Below, one piece after another: positions 44,813-55,464 of a stretch of DNA of 64,000 bases; the stretch's first letter is position 1; each line of letters begins with the position of its first letter. The notes below the pieces were generated by a model. It worked only from the letters and a program-made list of their open reading frames with translations, did no database searches and was not told the origin of the DNA. Origin of the DNA: Micromonospora olivasterospora. GTDB taxonomy: Bacteria > Actinomycetota > Actinomycetes > Mycobacteriales > Micromonosporaceae. The translations under genes and the position numbers were made by a program. Where the stretch lies: the NCBI RefSeq assembly GCF_007830265.1, contig NZ_VLKE01000001.1:4402001-4466000 (forward strand). Direction: 5' to 3'.

Positions 44813-44959
44813 GACAGCCTCCTTCCGGGGGGTGTGGTGCTGTCGGAGAGGGTCAGTACCCAGCCGGTCACCTGCGCAACCACCGGGCCGCGGGGGGACG
44901 TGCGGGGCGATCTTGTCATCGGGTAGAGTTTCGGCGTCACCGGGGAACGCCGGGGGCAC

Positions 44960-45032
44960 GCGGACGTAGCGCAGCTGGTAGCGCATCACCTTGCCAAGGT
45001 GAGGGTCGCGGGTTCGAATCCCGTCGTCCGCT
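44960..45032 (+). tRNA. tRNA-Gly(GCC), copy 2
   Basis: Identical over 73 bases to copy 1, with nearly the same upstream sequence (GTCACCGGGGAACGCCGGGG versus GTCACCGGGAAACGCCGGGG) and the same TAGAGT box, so it is a recent duplication. Confidence 0.97.
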
Positions 45033-45098
45033 CGCGATCCGCCCCTGTCGGGGCCGACCGTCGCCGGGAGTCGCGGCCATGCCGCCTCCGGCACCCAC

Positions 45099-45170
45099 GG
45101 GCGATTGGCGCAGTGGGAGCGCGCTTCCTTGACACGGAAGAGGTCACTGGTTCAAACCCAGTATCGCCCA
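45099..45170 (+). tRNA. tRNA-Val(GAC), copy 2
   Basis: Identical to copy 1 including the encoded CCA (45171-45173). The tRNA-Cys is missing between this Gly/Val pair. Confidence 0.97.
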
Positions 45171-45236
45171 CCATCGACGTACCGGTCGGCGGCCGCCGTG
45201 CCGGGCGGTGTCGGTGACGCCCCGTAGACTCCGCGG

Positions 45237-47138
45237 GTGACTTCCGGCACCGACATGATCGCCTCCGGCACCGACACCCTCGCCTCCGGCACCGACACCC
45301 TCGCCTCCGGCACCGACACCCTCCCCGAGACCCCCCTCGCCGTGCTGCGTCGGGTCTTCGGCTACGACGACTTCCGGGGCGAGCAGCGGGAGATCATCGA
45401 GCACGTGGTCGGCGGCGGCGACGCCCTGGTCCTGATGCCGACCGGCGGCGGCAAGTCGCTGTGCTACCAGATCCCGGCGCTGGTGCGCGACGGCGTCGCC
45501 GTGGTCGTGTCGCCGCTGATCGCACTGATGCAGGACCAGGTCGACGCGTTGACCGCCGTCGGGGTGCGCGCCGGATTCCTCAACTCCACCCTCGACTTCG
45601 ACGCCCGGCGGCGGGTCGAGGCGGCGTTCCTCGGCGGCGAGCTGGACCTGCTCTACCTGGCGCCGGAGGCGTTGGGCAGCCGGGCCACCGTCGGGCTGCT
45701 CGACCGGGGGCGGATCGCCCTGTTCGCCATCGACGAGGCGCACTGCGTGGCGGAGTGGGGCCACGACTTCCGCCCGGACTACCTGGCGCTGTCGATGCTG
45801 CACGAGCGCTGGCCGGCCGTGCCGCGGATCGCGCTGACCGCCACCGCGACCGCCGAGACCGCCCGGGAGATCGCCGCCCGGCTCGACCTCACCGGGGCCC
45901 GGCACTTCGTCGCCAGCTTCGACCGGCCCAACATCCAGTACCGGATCGTGTCGAAGCGGGAGCCGCGTCGGCAACTGCTCGACCTGATCCGCACCGAGCA
46001 CCCGGGCGACGCGGGGATCGTCTACTGCCTGTCCCGGGCGTCCGTGGACCGGACGGCCGAGTTCCTCGTCGCCAACGGCGTACCCGCGCTGCCTTATCAC
46101 GCGGGGCTCGACGCGGCCACCCGCGCCGCCCACCAGCAGCGGTTCCTGCGGGAGGACGGCCTCGTCATGGTCGCCACCATCGCGTTCGGGATGGGCATCG
46201 ACAAGCCGGACGTGCGGTTCGTCGCCCACCTCGACCTGCCCCGCTCGGTGGAGGGCTACTACCAGGAGACCGGGCGCGCCGGCCGGGACGGCCTGCCGTC
46301 GACGGCGTGGCTGGCGTACGGGCTGCAGGACGTGGTGCAGCAGCGCAAGATGATCGACTCGGGTGAGGGGGACGCGGCGCACCGGCGGGTGCTCGCGGCC
46401 CACCTCGACGCCATGCTGGCCCTCTGCGAGACCGTGGAGTGCCGCCGGGTGCGCCTGCTGAGCTACTTCGGGCAGGCCAGCGAGCCCTGCGGCAACTGCG
46501 ACACGTGCCTGGAGCCGCCGGAGTCGTGGGACGGCACGATCGCCGCGCAGAAGCTGCTGTCGACGGTGCTGCGGCTGCACCGGGAGCGCAACCAGAAGTT
46601 CGGCGCGGGGCAGTGCATCGACATCCTGCTCGGCCGGCGGACGGAGAAGATCGCCCAGCACCGCCACGACTCGCTGAGCGTGTTCGGGGTCGGTACCGAG
46701 CTGAGCGAGGCCGAGTGGCGGGGCGTGGTCCGGCAGTTGCTCGCCCAGGGCCTGCTCGCGGTCGAGGGTGACTACGGCACCCTGGTCCTGACCGAGACCA
46801 GCGGCGAGGTGCTGGGCCGCCGCCGGTCGGTGCCGATGCGCCGGGAGACGACCCGGCCGGCGAAGGCGAAGGCGGCGAAGCCGGCGCGCGCGTCCGGGGC
46901 CGGCGCCGTGGAGCTGCCCCCGTCTGCCGAGCCGGTGTTCGAGCGGCTGCGCGCCTGGCGGGCGGCCACCGCCCGGGAGCAGGGGGTGCCCGCGTACGTG
47001 GTGTTCCACGACGCGACGCTGCGCCAGATCGCCGCCGACCCGCCGTCGTCGCTGGACGACCTGTCCCGGGTCAGCGGGGTGGGGGAGGCCAAGCTGGCCC
47101 GGTACGGCGAGCAGCTCCTCGCGGCCCTGGCGGAGTGA
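45237..47138 (+). CDS. recQ: ATP-dependent DNA helicase RecQ
   Basis: 3'-5' helicase of 633 residues for recombination and fork repair. Helicase motifs: [12 protein letters not shown] (motif 0), [12 protein letters not shown] (I), [17 protein letters not shown] (II), ALTATAT (III), [15 protein letters not shown] (IV), [18 protein letters not shown] (V), [12 protein letters not shown] (VI). The zinc cysteines CR...CGNCDTC and a winged helix follow, then a C-terminal HRDC domain ([20 protein letters not shown]). The first 30 residues are three repeats of ASGTDTL from a 21-bp tandem repeat; the true domain begins at [14 protein letters not shown], so a later start is possible. Confidence 0.95.
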   Translation: MTSGTDMIASGTDTLASGTDTLASGTDTLPETPLAVLRRVFGYDDFRGEQREIIEHVVGGGDALVLMPTGGGKSLCYQIPALVRDGVAVVVSPLIALMQDQVDALTAVGVRAGFLNSTLDFDARRRVEAAFLGGELDLLYLAPEALGSRATVGLLDRGRIALFAIDEAHCVAEWGHDFRPDYLALSMLHERWPAVPRIALTATATAETAREIAARLDLTGARHFVASFDRPNIQYRIVSKREPRRQLLDLIRTEHPGDAGIVYCLSRASVDRTAEFLVANGVPALPYHAGLDAATRAAHQQRFLREDGLVMVATIAFGMGIDKPDVRFVAHLDLPRSVEGYYQETGRAGRDGLPSTAWLAYGLQDVVQQRKMIDSGEGDAAHRRVLAAHLDAMLALCETVECRRVRLLSYFGQASEPCGNCDTCLEPPESWDGTIAAQKLLSTVLRLHRERNQKFGAGQCIDILLGRRTEKIAQHRHDSLSVFGVGTELSEAEWRGVVRQLLAQGLLAVEGDYGTLVLTETSGEVLGRRRSVPMRRETTRPAKAKAAKPARASGAGAVELPPSAEPVFERLRAWRAATAREQGVPAYVVFHDATLRQIAADPPSSLDDLSRVSGVGEAKLARYGEQLLAALAE

Positions 47139-47213
47139 GCTTCTGCCGTCGGCAGATCCGCTGCCCGTGAACACGGTCGTCCCCGGGCCCGCCTCGGCGG
47201 CACAGTGGGATGC

Positions 47214-47642
47214 ATGAGACTCCTGGTGCTGGGCGGTACGGGCTTCGTGGGCGGGGCCACGGTCGGCGAGGCGGTGCGTCGCGGCTGGTCGGTGACGGTG
47301 TTCAACCGGGGGCTGCACGGTAGCCCGCCGGAGGGCGTACGCCGGTTGCGGGGCGACCGGACGGCGCCCGGCGGTCTCGCGGCGCTGGCCGGCGGCGAGT
47401 GGGACCTGGTGGTCGACACCTGGGACGGGGCGCCGCGGGCGGTGCGGGACGCGGCGCGGGCCCTGGCCGGCTCGGCCGGCTGGTACGGGTACGTCTCCAG
47501 CGGCTCCGTCTACGCGCCGCCCGTCCCGCTCGGGGTGACGGAGGACGCCGCCACCGTGGCGGCCGCGCCGGACGCCGACGACGGCGTGGGCCTGGCCCCG
47601 GAGCGGGAGGCGGCGCTGCTGGCGGCGGCCGCCGCCGGGTAG
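47214..47642 (+). pseudogene. Truncated NAD(P)-dependent epimerase/reductase
   Basis: Begins as a normal extended short-chain dehydrogenase: MRLLVLGGTGFVGGATVGEAVRRGWSVTVF (Rossmann GxxGxxG), WDLVVDTWDGAP and YGYVSSGSVYAPP (Ser and Tyr region). The frame stops after 142 residues, less than half the family length, in GCC repeats, and only 35 bp separate it from the convergent nitroreductase end. The substrate half is absent. ATG at 47214. I judge it a decayed fragment. Confidence 0.75.
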
Positions 47643-47677
47643 CGGCTTCGGTCGCGTGGTGGGTCCGCCCGGTGCGG

Positions 47678-48687
47678 TCAGGCGCCGGCGCCGGGCACGG
47701 CGGAGGTGTCGACGACCTGCCCGGTGGGCAGCCGCGGGGTGTGCGGCGGTGCGGGCTGCTGCGGGTTCGCGATCCCCATCCGCAGCGCCAGGTACGGGTG
47801 CCCGAGCCCGGCGAGCAGTTGCCGCAGGGTCTGCCGGATGCCCTCCACCTCCACGACGCCGCTCAGCGGCACCATCGACACGCCCAGCCGGGTGGCGGTC
47901 AGCCACGCCGCCGAGAGCGCCTCGCCGGCCCGTAGCCAGCTGTCGGGCTCGTCCTCGTCGCCGAAGAGCAGCCCGTACGTCGCCGCGCGGTCGTGGCCCG
48001 GCCCGACCGGCAGGGTGCCGGCGCGCCCGAAGTCCCGGCCGGGACGGTGGTCTGCGGCGCCTGCGCGGGCAGCACCTCCGGCGGCAGGCCCGTGCCGGTG
48101 CCGGCCCGGCTGGTCCAGTACGCCAGCTCCTCCCGCAGTTGCGGGTCAGTCGCCTCCACCGCACCGGCGTGCCCGGCCGCCGAGGCCAGCGCCAGCACCT
48201 GGTCTGGGCCGAGGATCTGCAGCCGGGCGCCCTCCGCTGCCGCCGCCCCGGTGATCTCGTCGATCGCGGCGGGCGGCACCGGCTCGTCGCTGACCGGTCG
48301 CCGGTCGGTGTGCCGGGCCTGGACGCACTGCACGAGGCGCATCGCGTCCGGGTCCCCGCCGGAGTGCCGCATGCTGGTGAGGCGGGCCAGCAGCTCCGGC
48401 TCGGCCGGGTCGGGCAGCCGCTCGACGACGGGCGTCCAGCCCCCGGCCGCCAGCGCCGTCCGGGCGTGGTGCAGCGCCGCGCCGCAGCTCAGCGTCAGCA
48501 GCCGGCCCTCCGGGTCGGTGACGGCCAGCTTCGGGTACCGCACCATTCGCAGCTCCAGGGCGTCGGGCAGGACCCGCCAGCGCCACGGCTGCGTGTTGTG
48601 CACCGACGGGGCGCGGCCGGCCGTGGCGGCGGCCTCCGCGAGGGCGGTGGTCAGCGGGCGGTCCGTAGCTGGCGTCTCGTGGCTCAT
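47678..48687 (-). CDS. Acg-type nitroreductase family protein (one apparent frameshift)
   Basis: FMN-binding nitroreductase-fold protein like mycobacterial Acg (Rv2032 group), linked to dormancy. AAATAGRAPSVHNTQPWRWRVLPD is the hallmark start; LTLSCGAALHHARTAL, RHTDRRPVSDEPVP and the ending PYLALRMGIANPQQPAPPHTPR complete it. One base is missing near 48035-48043; restoring it joins the two frames into 336 residues. Acg proteins often lack classical nitroreductase activity and may sequester flavin. Start ATG at 48687. Divergent from the P-type ATPase gene. Confidence 0.87.
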
Positions 48688-48799
48688 CGTCCAGACCTTT
48701 CGTCTCTGCCCATCGTGCCCCAGCCCGGCGCCGCCGCGGGCTCGGATGGTTTCCCCCGGTTGTCCTCCCGGTCCCGGCCGGCGTTGAGAGGATCCGCGG

Positions 48800-50766
48800 G
48801 TGGGGACGCAGCCGGAGTGCCTGCCGGAGCGGCCGGTGCGGCGGCGCCGGGCGTTCAGGCGGGAGTTCGCGCCGCTGACCGCGCTGACCGGGCTGGTGCT
48901 GGCCGGGGCGGGGCTGTGGCTGACCGGGTGGCGGGCCGCGGCGGACGCCGTGTGGGCGGTCGCCACGGTGGGTGCGCTGATCCCGGCCGCCTGGTCGGTG
49001 CTGCGTCGGCTGTGGCGCCGCCAGTTCGGGGTGGACGTGATCGCCGTCCTCGCGCTGGTCGGGGCGCTGGCCGTCGGCGAGTACCTGGCCGGCGCGGTGG
49101 TCGCGCTGATGGCGGGTACGGGCCGGTCGCTGGAGGCGTACGCCCAGCGGCGCGCGACCCGCGACCTGCGTGCCCTGCTGGAGCGGGCCCCCCGCTCGGC
49201 GCGGCGGCGCCGCCCCGACGGCGGCATCGAGGTGGTGCCGCTGGACCGGGTCGCGGCGGGCGACCGGCTGCTGGTCGGCCCCGGCGACGTGGTGCCGGTC
49301 GACGGCGCCGTCGAGGAGGCGGCCACCCTGGACGAGTCGGCGGTCACCGGCGAGTCCCGGCTCGTCGAGCGGGCGGCGGGGGAGCGGGTGGCCAGCGGCG
49401 TGGTCAACGCCGGGGCGGCCTTCGGGCTGCGCGCGACGAGGAACGCGGCGGAGAGCACGTACGCGGGGATCGTCCGGCTCGCCGAGCAGGCGACCGCGCG
49501 CAAGGCCCCGATGGTCCGGCTGGCCGACCGGTACGCCGCCGCGTTCGTGCCGTTCACCCTGGTTCTGGCGGGCCTCGGCTGGGCGCTGTCCGGTCAGTTC
49601 GTGCGGGCGGTGGCGGTGCTGGTGGTGGCCACCCCCTGCCCGCTGCTGCTGGCCACCCCGATCGCGGTCGTCTCCGGGCTGTCCCGGGCGGCCCGGCGCG
49701 GGGTGCTGGTCCGCGACGGCGGCTCGCTGGAGCTGCTCGGCCGGGCCCGCACCCTGCTGATGGACAAGACCGGCACCCTCACGGCCGGCCGGCCGCGCGC
49801 CGCCGAGACCGTCGTCGCCCCCGGCGGGGACAGGGACGAGGTGCTGCGGCTGGCCGCGTCGGTGGAGCAGTTGTCCCCGCACGTGCTGGCCGCCGCTCTC
49901 GTCGGGCAGGCGCGGGAGCGGGGCCTGGCGCTGGGCGAGCCGACCGACGTGACGGAGGAGCCGGGGCGGGGCGTCACCGGCCGGGTCGACGGGCGGCTGG
50001 TCCGGGTCGGCCAGCTCGCCGGGGAGCCGCCGGAGTGGGCGCGGCGGGCGCGGGACCGCGCCGAGCTGGCCGGCCGGTCGGTGGTGCGGGTCGCCGACGA
50101 GCGGGGGCCGCTCGGGGCGGTCATGCTGGAGGACCCGGTACGCCCGGACGCCGGCGGACCGTCCGGCGGCTGCGCGGGGCCGGGCTGACCCGGCTGGTGA
50201 TGGTCACCGGGGACCTGCCGGCCACCGCGGAGCAGGTGGCCCGGGTAGTCGGCGTGGACGACCTGCTGGCCCGGTGCGCGCCGGCGGAGAAGGTGGCCCG
50301 AGTCCGCGACGAGTCCCGCCGGGCGGTCACCGTGATGGTCGGCGACGGGGTCAACGACGCCCCGGCGCTGGCCGAGGCACACGTCGGGGTGGCGATGGGC
50401 GCCACGGGGGCGAGCGCGTCCGCCGACGTCGCCGACGCGGTGCTCACCGTCGACCGCCTGGACCGGCTCGCCGACGTCGTGGAGATCGCCCGGTACGCCC
50501 GCCGGATCGCCAGCCAGAGCGCGGTGGTGGGAATGGGGCTGGCCGTGGTGGCGATGGGCTTCGCCGCGGCCGGGAGGCTGCCCCCGGTGGCCGGCGCGTT
50601 CCTGCAGGAGGGCATCGACGTGGTGGTGATCGTCAACGCGCTGCGGGCGCTGCGCGGGGGGCTACGCCGCGCGGACGTCCCGCCGGCCCAGGAAGAGGAG
50701 GCGGAGAACGAAGAGGAGGCGGAGGACGAAGAGGAGGCGGAGGACCACTACTCGCCGCGCGGGTGA
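48800..50766 (+). CDS. Heavy-metal translocating P-type ATPase (one apparent frameshift)
   Basis: P1B-type cation pump. No N-terminal metal-binding domain. Six or more membrane segments, the metal motif TPCPLLLATP, actuator DESAVTGES, phosphorylation site DKTGTLT and, after a frame change, the hinge MVGDGVNDAPAL. A missing base near 50152-50156 splits the gene; adding it gives 655 residues. CPC-type with no HMA domain fits Cu, Zn or Cd export; the metal is not decidable here. The tail is an acidic repeat (EEEAENEEEAEDEEEAED) made by 18-bp units. GTG at 48800. Its end overlaps the convergent stress-protein gene by 19 bp. Confidence 0.9.
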
Positions 50767-51626
50767 GGTAGTTCGCGGACCACCGCCACCGGGCAGCGGG
50801 CGTGCTGGATGAGCTGCTGGCCGACCGAGCCGAGCAGCATGCCGCGCAGCCCGCCCCGCCCCCGGCTGCCGACCACCACCAGCCGCGCGTCCCCGCTGGC
50901 CTCCACCAGGACGGCGGCCGGGCGGCCCGGCACCACCTCGGCGGCCATCTCCACGTGCGGGAACGTGTCCCGCCACCGGGCCAGCGGCTCGTCGAGGGCG
51001 GCCCGTTCGGCCGCCGTCGCCGCGTCCGGGTCGGCGCCGCCGTCGGCCGCCGGCTCCCAGGCCCGCAGCACACGCAGGGGCGCCCGGTATCCGGCGGCGC
51101 GCTCCACGGCGAAGCCGAGGGCCAGCAGGGAGGCGTCCGAGCCGTCGACCCCGACCACGACCGGCCCGGAGCGGGCCGTGGCGGCGCCGTCGGCGCGGAC
51201 CACCACCACCGGGCAGTGGGCGTGCGCGGTCACCGCCACCGCGGTCGAGCCGACGAGCAGGCCGGCGAAGCCGCCATGGCCGCGGCTGCCGAGCACCAGC
51301 AGGCCGGCCTCGGCCGAGCGCTCCTGGAGCACCAGCGCCGGCGGGCCGTCGTACACCTCGCCGCGCACCGGCACGGCGGGACGGCGGGCGGCGGCGTCGG
51401 CGGCGGCGCGGCGGACCAGCTCCTCGACCTGGCGCCGGGCGTTCTCGTCGGGCCAGATCCCGGGGGCCACGCCGGGCCCGACCCAGCCGGCGACCGTCAG
51501 CCACTCGAAGACGTACGCCAGGCGGACCGGCCGGCCGCTGCGCTCCGCCTCGTCCAGGGCCCAGTCGAGGGCCACCGCGGCGTCGGCGGAGCCGTCGTAG
51601 CCGACGATGATCTCCTCGGCGCTCAC
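50748..51626 (-). CDS. Universal stress protein, tandem UspA domains
   Basis: 292 residues with two UspA domains. Domain 1: IIVGYDGSADAAVALDWAL and GSRGHGGFAGLLVGSTAVAV (ATP-binding GxxG plus S/T); domain 2: VVVGVDGSDASLLAL and GSRGRGGLRGMLLGSVGQQL. Such tandem proteins abound in hypoxia/dormancy regulons of actinobacteria. The GTG at 51626 is in the last GTGAGC of the 56-bp repeat array, upstream of which lies phosphoketolase on the same strand. Confidence 0.93.
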   Translation of the reverse strand: MSAEEIIVGYDGSADAAVALDWALDEAERSGRPVRLAYVFEWLTVAGWVGPGVAPGIWPDENARRQVEELVRRAAADAAARRPAVPVRGEVYDGPPALVLQERSAEAGLLVLGSRGHGGFAGLLVGSTAVAVTAHAHCPVVVVRADGAATARSGPVVVGVDGSDASLLALGFAVERAAGYRAPLRVLRAWEPAADGGADPDAATAAERAALDEPLARWRDTFPHVEMAAEVVPGRPAAVLVEASGDARLVVVGSRGRGGLRGMLLGSVGQQLIQHARCPVAVVRELPHPRGE

Positions 51627-51794
51627 GGTGCCGCCCTTTCGTTCGCGACTGCGGGGCTCGCAAGCTCACTCCTCGCGCTCACTGTGCCGCCCTTTCGTTC
51701 GCGACTGCGGGGCTCGCAAGCTCACTCCTCGCGCTCACTGTGCCGCCCTTTCGTTCGCGACTGCGGGGCTCGCAAGCTCACTCCTCGCGCTCAC
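51621..51794 (-). repeat. MIRU-like array, 3 x 56 bp, between phosphoketolase stop and USP start
   Basis: Three 56-bp units on the minus strand starting GTGAGCGCGAGGAGTGAGC and sharing CGCGAACGAAAGG with the 65-bp array at 14351. Phosphoketolase ends (TGA) in the first GTGAGC; the stress-protein GTG is in the last. Each unit encodes [19 protein letters not shown] with a GTGA stop-start overlap. Confidence 0.93.
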
Positions 51795-54196
51795 GGGTTC
51801 CCGCTCCTCAGCTCGGGTTCCGTCTCGCGGACCCAGCGCCACTCCGCGACCCGGGGGTCGTCCTCGCCGAAGCGGCGGGTGTGGTCGCGGCAGGCAGCCC
51901 GGGTGTCGACCATCTCCTGACGCAGGTGGGCGGCGCGGGGCGACAGCCCGGGCACCCGGTCGATCACGTCGATGACCAGGTGGAAGCGGTCCAGGTCGTT
52001 GAGCATCACCATGTCGAACGGCGTGGTGGTGGTGCCCTCCTCCCGGTACCCGCGCACGTGCAGGTTGGGGTGGTTGGTGCGGCGGTAGCTCAACCGGTGG
52101 ATCAGCCAGGGATAGCCGTGGTACGCGAAGATGATCGGCCTGTCGCGGGTGAAGATGGTGTCGAACTCCCGGTCCGGCAGGCCGTGCGGGTGCTCCGAGG
52201 GCGGCTGCAGCCGCATCAGGTCGACGACGTTGACCACCCGCACCTTCAGTTCGGGCAGGTGCCGGCGCAGCAGGTCGGCGGCGGCGAGGGTCTCCAGCGT
52301 CGGCACGTCTCCGGCGCAGGCGAGCACCACGTCCGGCTCGCTGCCGTCGTCGGTGCTGGCCCAGTCCCAGATGCCCAGGCCGCGGCGGCAGTGCTGGATC
52401 GCCTCGTCCAGGGTCAGCCAGTTCGGCGCGGGCTGCTTGCCGGCCACCACCACGTTGATGTAGTGCCGGCTGCGCAGGCAGTGGTCCATGGTGGAGAGCA
52501 GGGTGTTGCCGTCCGGCGGCAGGTAGACCCGCACCACCTCGGCCTTCTTGTTCACGACGTGGTCGATGAAGCCCGGGTCCTGGTGGGAGAAGCCGTTGTG
52601 GTCCTGCCGCCAGACGTGGCTGGACAGCAGGTAGTTCAGCGAGGCCAGCGGCTGCCGCCAGGGGATGCCCCGGGTGACCTTCAGCCACTTCGCGTGCTGG
52701 TTGACCATCGAGTCGACGATGTGGATGAACGCCTCGTAGCTGGTGAAGATGCCGTGCCGGCCGGTCAGCAGGTAGCCCTCCAGCCAGCCCTGGCACAGGT
52801 GCTCGGAGAGCACCTCCATCACCCGGCCGTCGGGCGAGAGGTGGTCGTCGCCGGACGCGGTGCCGGCGACGAACGCCCGGTCGGTGACCTCGAAGGCGGC
52901 ACCGAGGCGGTTGGAGGCGACCTCGTCGGGGCCGAAGAGGCGGAACGTCTGCGGGTTCGCGGCGATCACGTCGCGTACCCAGGGGCCGAGCACGCCGGTG
53001 GCGCCGGCCATCGGCTTGCCCGGCTGCGGCACGTCGACGGCGTACCCGCGGAAGTCGGGCAGGTCCAGGTCGCGCAGCACGCGGCCGCCGTTGGCCACCG
53101 GGTTCGCGCTCATCCGCAGGTCGCCCTTCGGCGGCAGCGCGGTCAGCTCGGCGACGGGGGCGCCGGTGGCGTCGAACAGTTCCTCGGGGCGGTAGCTGCG
53201 CAGCCAGCGCTCCAGCTCGGCCAGGTGCTCCGGGTCGTCGCGTACCCGGTCGACCGGCACCTGGTGGGCGCGCCACGTCCCCTCCACCGGCTTGCCGTCG
53301 ATCTCGCGGGGGCCCGTCCAGCCCTTCGGCGTGCGCAGGACGATCATCGGCCAGCGGGGGCGCTCGACGGTGCCGCCCGCGCGGGCCCGGCGCTGGATGT
53401 CGGCGATCTCGTCGAGCACCGTGTCGAGGGTGGCGGCCAGGAGTTGGTGCACGGTCGCGGGGTCGTCGCCCTCGACGAGGTACGGCCGGTGGCCGTAGCC
53501 GCGCATGAGGCCGAGCAGGTCGTCGGTGGGGATCCGGCTCAGCACCGTCGGGCCGGCGATCTTGTAGCCGTTGAGGTGCAGGATGGGCAGCACCGCGCCG
53601 TCGCGGGCGGGATTGAGGAAGACGTTGGACAGCCAGCTCCCCGCCAGCGGGCCGGTCTCCGCCTCGCCGTCGCCGATCACGCAGGCGACCAGCAGGTCGG
53701 GATTGTCGAACGCGGCGCCGTACGCGTGGCTGAGCGCGTACCCGAGCTCGCCGCCCTCGTGGATCGAGCCCGGCACCTCCGGGGCGACGTGGCTGGGGAT
53801 GCCGCCGGGGAAGGAGAACTGGCGGAACAGCCGCGCCATGCCCGTCTCGTCGCGGCCGACCGAGTGGTACAGCTCGCTGTACGTGCCCTCCAGCCAGGTG
53901 TTCGCCACGACGGCGGGGCCGCCGTGCCCGGGGCCGGTGACGAAGATGGTGGACTGCCCGCGGGCGGCGACGACCCGGTTGAGGTGGGCGTAGAGCAGGT
54001 TCAGCCCGGGGCCGGTGCCCCAGTGGCCGAGCAGCCGGGGCTTGACGTGCTCGGGCCGCAGCGGTTCCCGCAGCAGCGGGTTGTCCAGCAGGTAGATCTG
54101 CCCGACGGTCAGGTAGTTTGCCGCCCGCCAGTACGCGTCCAGCCGGCGCAGCTCGTCCTCGGTCAGGGGGCCGTGCAGGTCTAGAGCGGTATCCAT
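51791..54196 (-). CDS. xfp: Phosphoketolase
   Basis: Thiamine-diphosphate enzyme cleaving xylulose-5-phosphate (and often fructose-6-phosphate) to acetyl phosphate. 801 residues, the usual length. N-terminal [19 protein letters not shown] and [10 protein letters not shown], the ThDP motif [49 protein letters not shown] and C-terminal [20 protein letters not shown] are diagnostic. ATG at 54196. Phosphoketolase next to stress proteins suggests a bypass for ATP and acetate production when respiration is limited. Confidence 0.96.
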   Translation of the reverse strand: MDTALDLHGPLTEDELRRLDAYWRAANYLTVGQIYLLDNPLLREPLRPEHVKPRLLGHWGTGPGLNLLYAHLNRVVAARGQSTIFVTGPGHGGPAVVANTWLEGTYSELYHSVGRDETGMARLFRQFSFPGGIPSHVAPEVPGSIHEGGELGYALSHAYGAAFDNPDLLVACVIGDGEAETGPLAGSWLSNVFLNPARDGAVLPILHLNGYKIAGPTVLSRIPTDDLLGLMRGYGHRPYLVEGDDPATVHQLLAATLDTVLDEIADIQRRARAGGTVERPRWPMIVLRTPKGWTGPREIDGKPVEGTWRAHQVPVDRVRDDPEHLAELERWLRSYRPEELFDATGAPVAELTALPPKGDLRMSANPVANGGRVLRDLDLPDFRGYAVDVPQPGKPMAGATGVLGPWVRDVIAANPQTFRLFGPDEVASNRLGAAFEVTDRAFVAGTASGDDHLSPDGRVMEVLSEHLCQGWLEGYLLTGRHGIFTSYEAFIHIVDSMVNQHAKWLKVTRGIPWRQPLASLNYLLSSHVWRQDHNGFSHQDPGFIDHVVNKKAEVVRVYLPPDGNTLLSTMDHCLRSRHYINVVVAGKQPAPNWLTLDEAIQHCRRGLGIWDWASTDDGSEPDVVLACAGDVPTLETLAAADLLRRHLPELKVRVVNVVDLMRLQPPSEHPHGLPDREFDTIFTRDRPIIFAYHGYPWLIHRLSYRRTNHPNLHVRGYREEGTTTTPFDMVMLNDLDRFHLVIDVIDRVPGLSPRAAHLRQEMVDTRAACRDHTRRFGEDDPRVAEWRWVRETEPELRSGNP

Positions 54197-54323
54197 GCTG
54201 TCTGAGCCTCTCGCGGGTCGGGGAAGAACGCATCCGCTGTGGTCCAGCCTCGGCGGCCGCCGCGGGGCGGGCAGGGCCGGTCCCGGCGCGTCGGGGCGTC
54301 ATGACCTGCCGTGCGTCGGGGCG

Positions 54324-55172
54324 TCATGACCCGTCCCCGGCGGCGGTGACCAGTCCACGCACGACGATGACCGGGGCCGGGGAGCGGTAGAGCAGGGACT
54401 GGCTCACCGAGCCGAGCATGCCGCGCCACGGGTCCTCGCCGAGGGCGGCGACGACGGCGAGCTGCGCCGAGCGGGAGCGGTCGACCAGGGCGGGGCCGGG
54501 GTCCCCGGCGACGGTGTCGCACCGGGCGCGTACCGCCGGGTGCCGGCGCCCGCAGCGGGCCACCGCCTCCGCCAGTTCGGCGCGCGCGGCGGCGTCGGCG
54601 TCCGCGCTGGCGGCCCCGTCGACGGGCTCGGTGACCCGGACGGCGAGCAGCGGGGCGGACCGTCGGGCGGCGCAGTCGAAGGCGAACTCCAGCGCGGCGT
54701 GGGAGCTGGGCGATCCGTCCACGCCGACCAGGATCGGGCCCCGCGGCGGCGGCTCGGGGCGGACCACCAGCACCGGGCAGCCGGCCTGGGCGGCGAGCTG
54801 CACGGCCGGGGCGTCGGCGGGGACGCAGTCGACGCAGTGCATCCCGCCGTCGCCGATGGCGACCAGGAACGCGGTCTCGGAGCGGCGGAGCAGCGCCGCG
54901 ACGGCGGCGCCCTCGACGATCTCGTTGCCGACCGGAATGGCCGGCTCGACCTCGCCGGCAACTGCGGCGGCGCGTTCGAGCAGGTGCTCCGCCTCCTCGT
55001 GCGGGGCGGTCCCGGGGGGCGCCTGCGGAGCCGCCGCCCAGTTGAAGGCGTGCAGCAGGCGCAGCGGCCGGTCGTGGTCGGCGGCTTCGCGGGCGGCCAG
55101 CCGGACGACCTGGAGGGTCTGTTCCGACGGGCCGACCGCGGCCACCACCGGCGCGTCGGCGGGTGCCGTCAT
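54324..55172 (-). CDS. Universal stress protein (diverged tandem UspA domains)
   Basis: 282 residues. Domain 1 begins VVAAVGPSEQTLQVVRLAA and lacks the full ATP-binding glycines (VAIGDGGMHCVDCVPAD instead), with two Cys. Domain 2 is standard at its start (ILVGVDGSPSSHAALEFAF) and ends AALGEDPWRGMLGSVSQSLLYRSPAPVIVVRG. Loss of the loop in domain 1 suggests only one half binds nucleotide. Upstream of phosphoketolase, same strand, 127 bp apart. ATG at 55172. Confidence 0.88.
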   Translation of the reverse strand: MTAPADAPVVAAVGPSEQTLQVVRLAAREAADHDRPLRLLHAFNWAAAPQAPPGTAPHEEAEHLLERAAAVAGEVEPAIPVGNEIVEGAAVAALLRRSETAFLVAIGDGGMHCVDCVPADAPAVQLAAQAGCPVLVVRPEPPPRGPILVGVDGSPSSHAALEFAFDCAARRSAPLLAVRVTEPVDGAASADADAAARAELAEAVARCGRRHPAVRARCDTVAGDPGPALVDRSRSAQLAVVAALGEDPWRGMLGSVSQSLLYRSPAPVIVVRGLVTAAGDGS

Positions 55173-55464
55173 CGGCCTCACCTCCCGGCGCCGCCACGGC
55201 CCGACCGCAATTTCCTCACCGAGCGTAGTTGGGCCGGCGTTGCGGCGGGGCTGGATGCGGGAAGGGCCGTCAACCTTTGCGGCGGCGGCCGGGCGGCCGG
55301 CGACCCTGCCCGGCGGCGGCCGGGCGGCCGGCGACCCTGCCCGGCGGCGGCCGGGCGGCCGGCCACCCTGCCCGGCGGCGGCCGCCGGCAAACCTGATTC
55401 CGGTGCGCACAACCTCACCCGGCGCCGGGTCGCCGCCCGGTCGCCCGTGCTGCACACTGGCGCC
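55173..55464. repeat. Intergenic region with 31-bp tandem repeat
   Basis: Units starting GGCGGCGGCCGGGCGGCCGG at 55281, 55312 and 55343 plus a partial one to about 55390, inside the divergent promoter gap of the stress-protein and lipid-kinase genes. A/T-richer CCGCAATTTCCTCACCGAGC near 55206 may be promoter. No gene. Confidence 0.85.

Noticed and set aside
48688..48799. DosR box between the nitroreductase and ATPase genes
   Set aside because: Only weak resemblance in GGTTTCCCCCGGTTGTCC; not enough to call.
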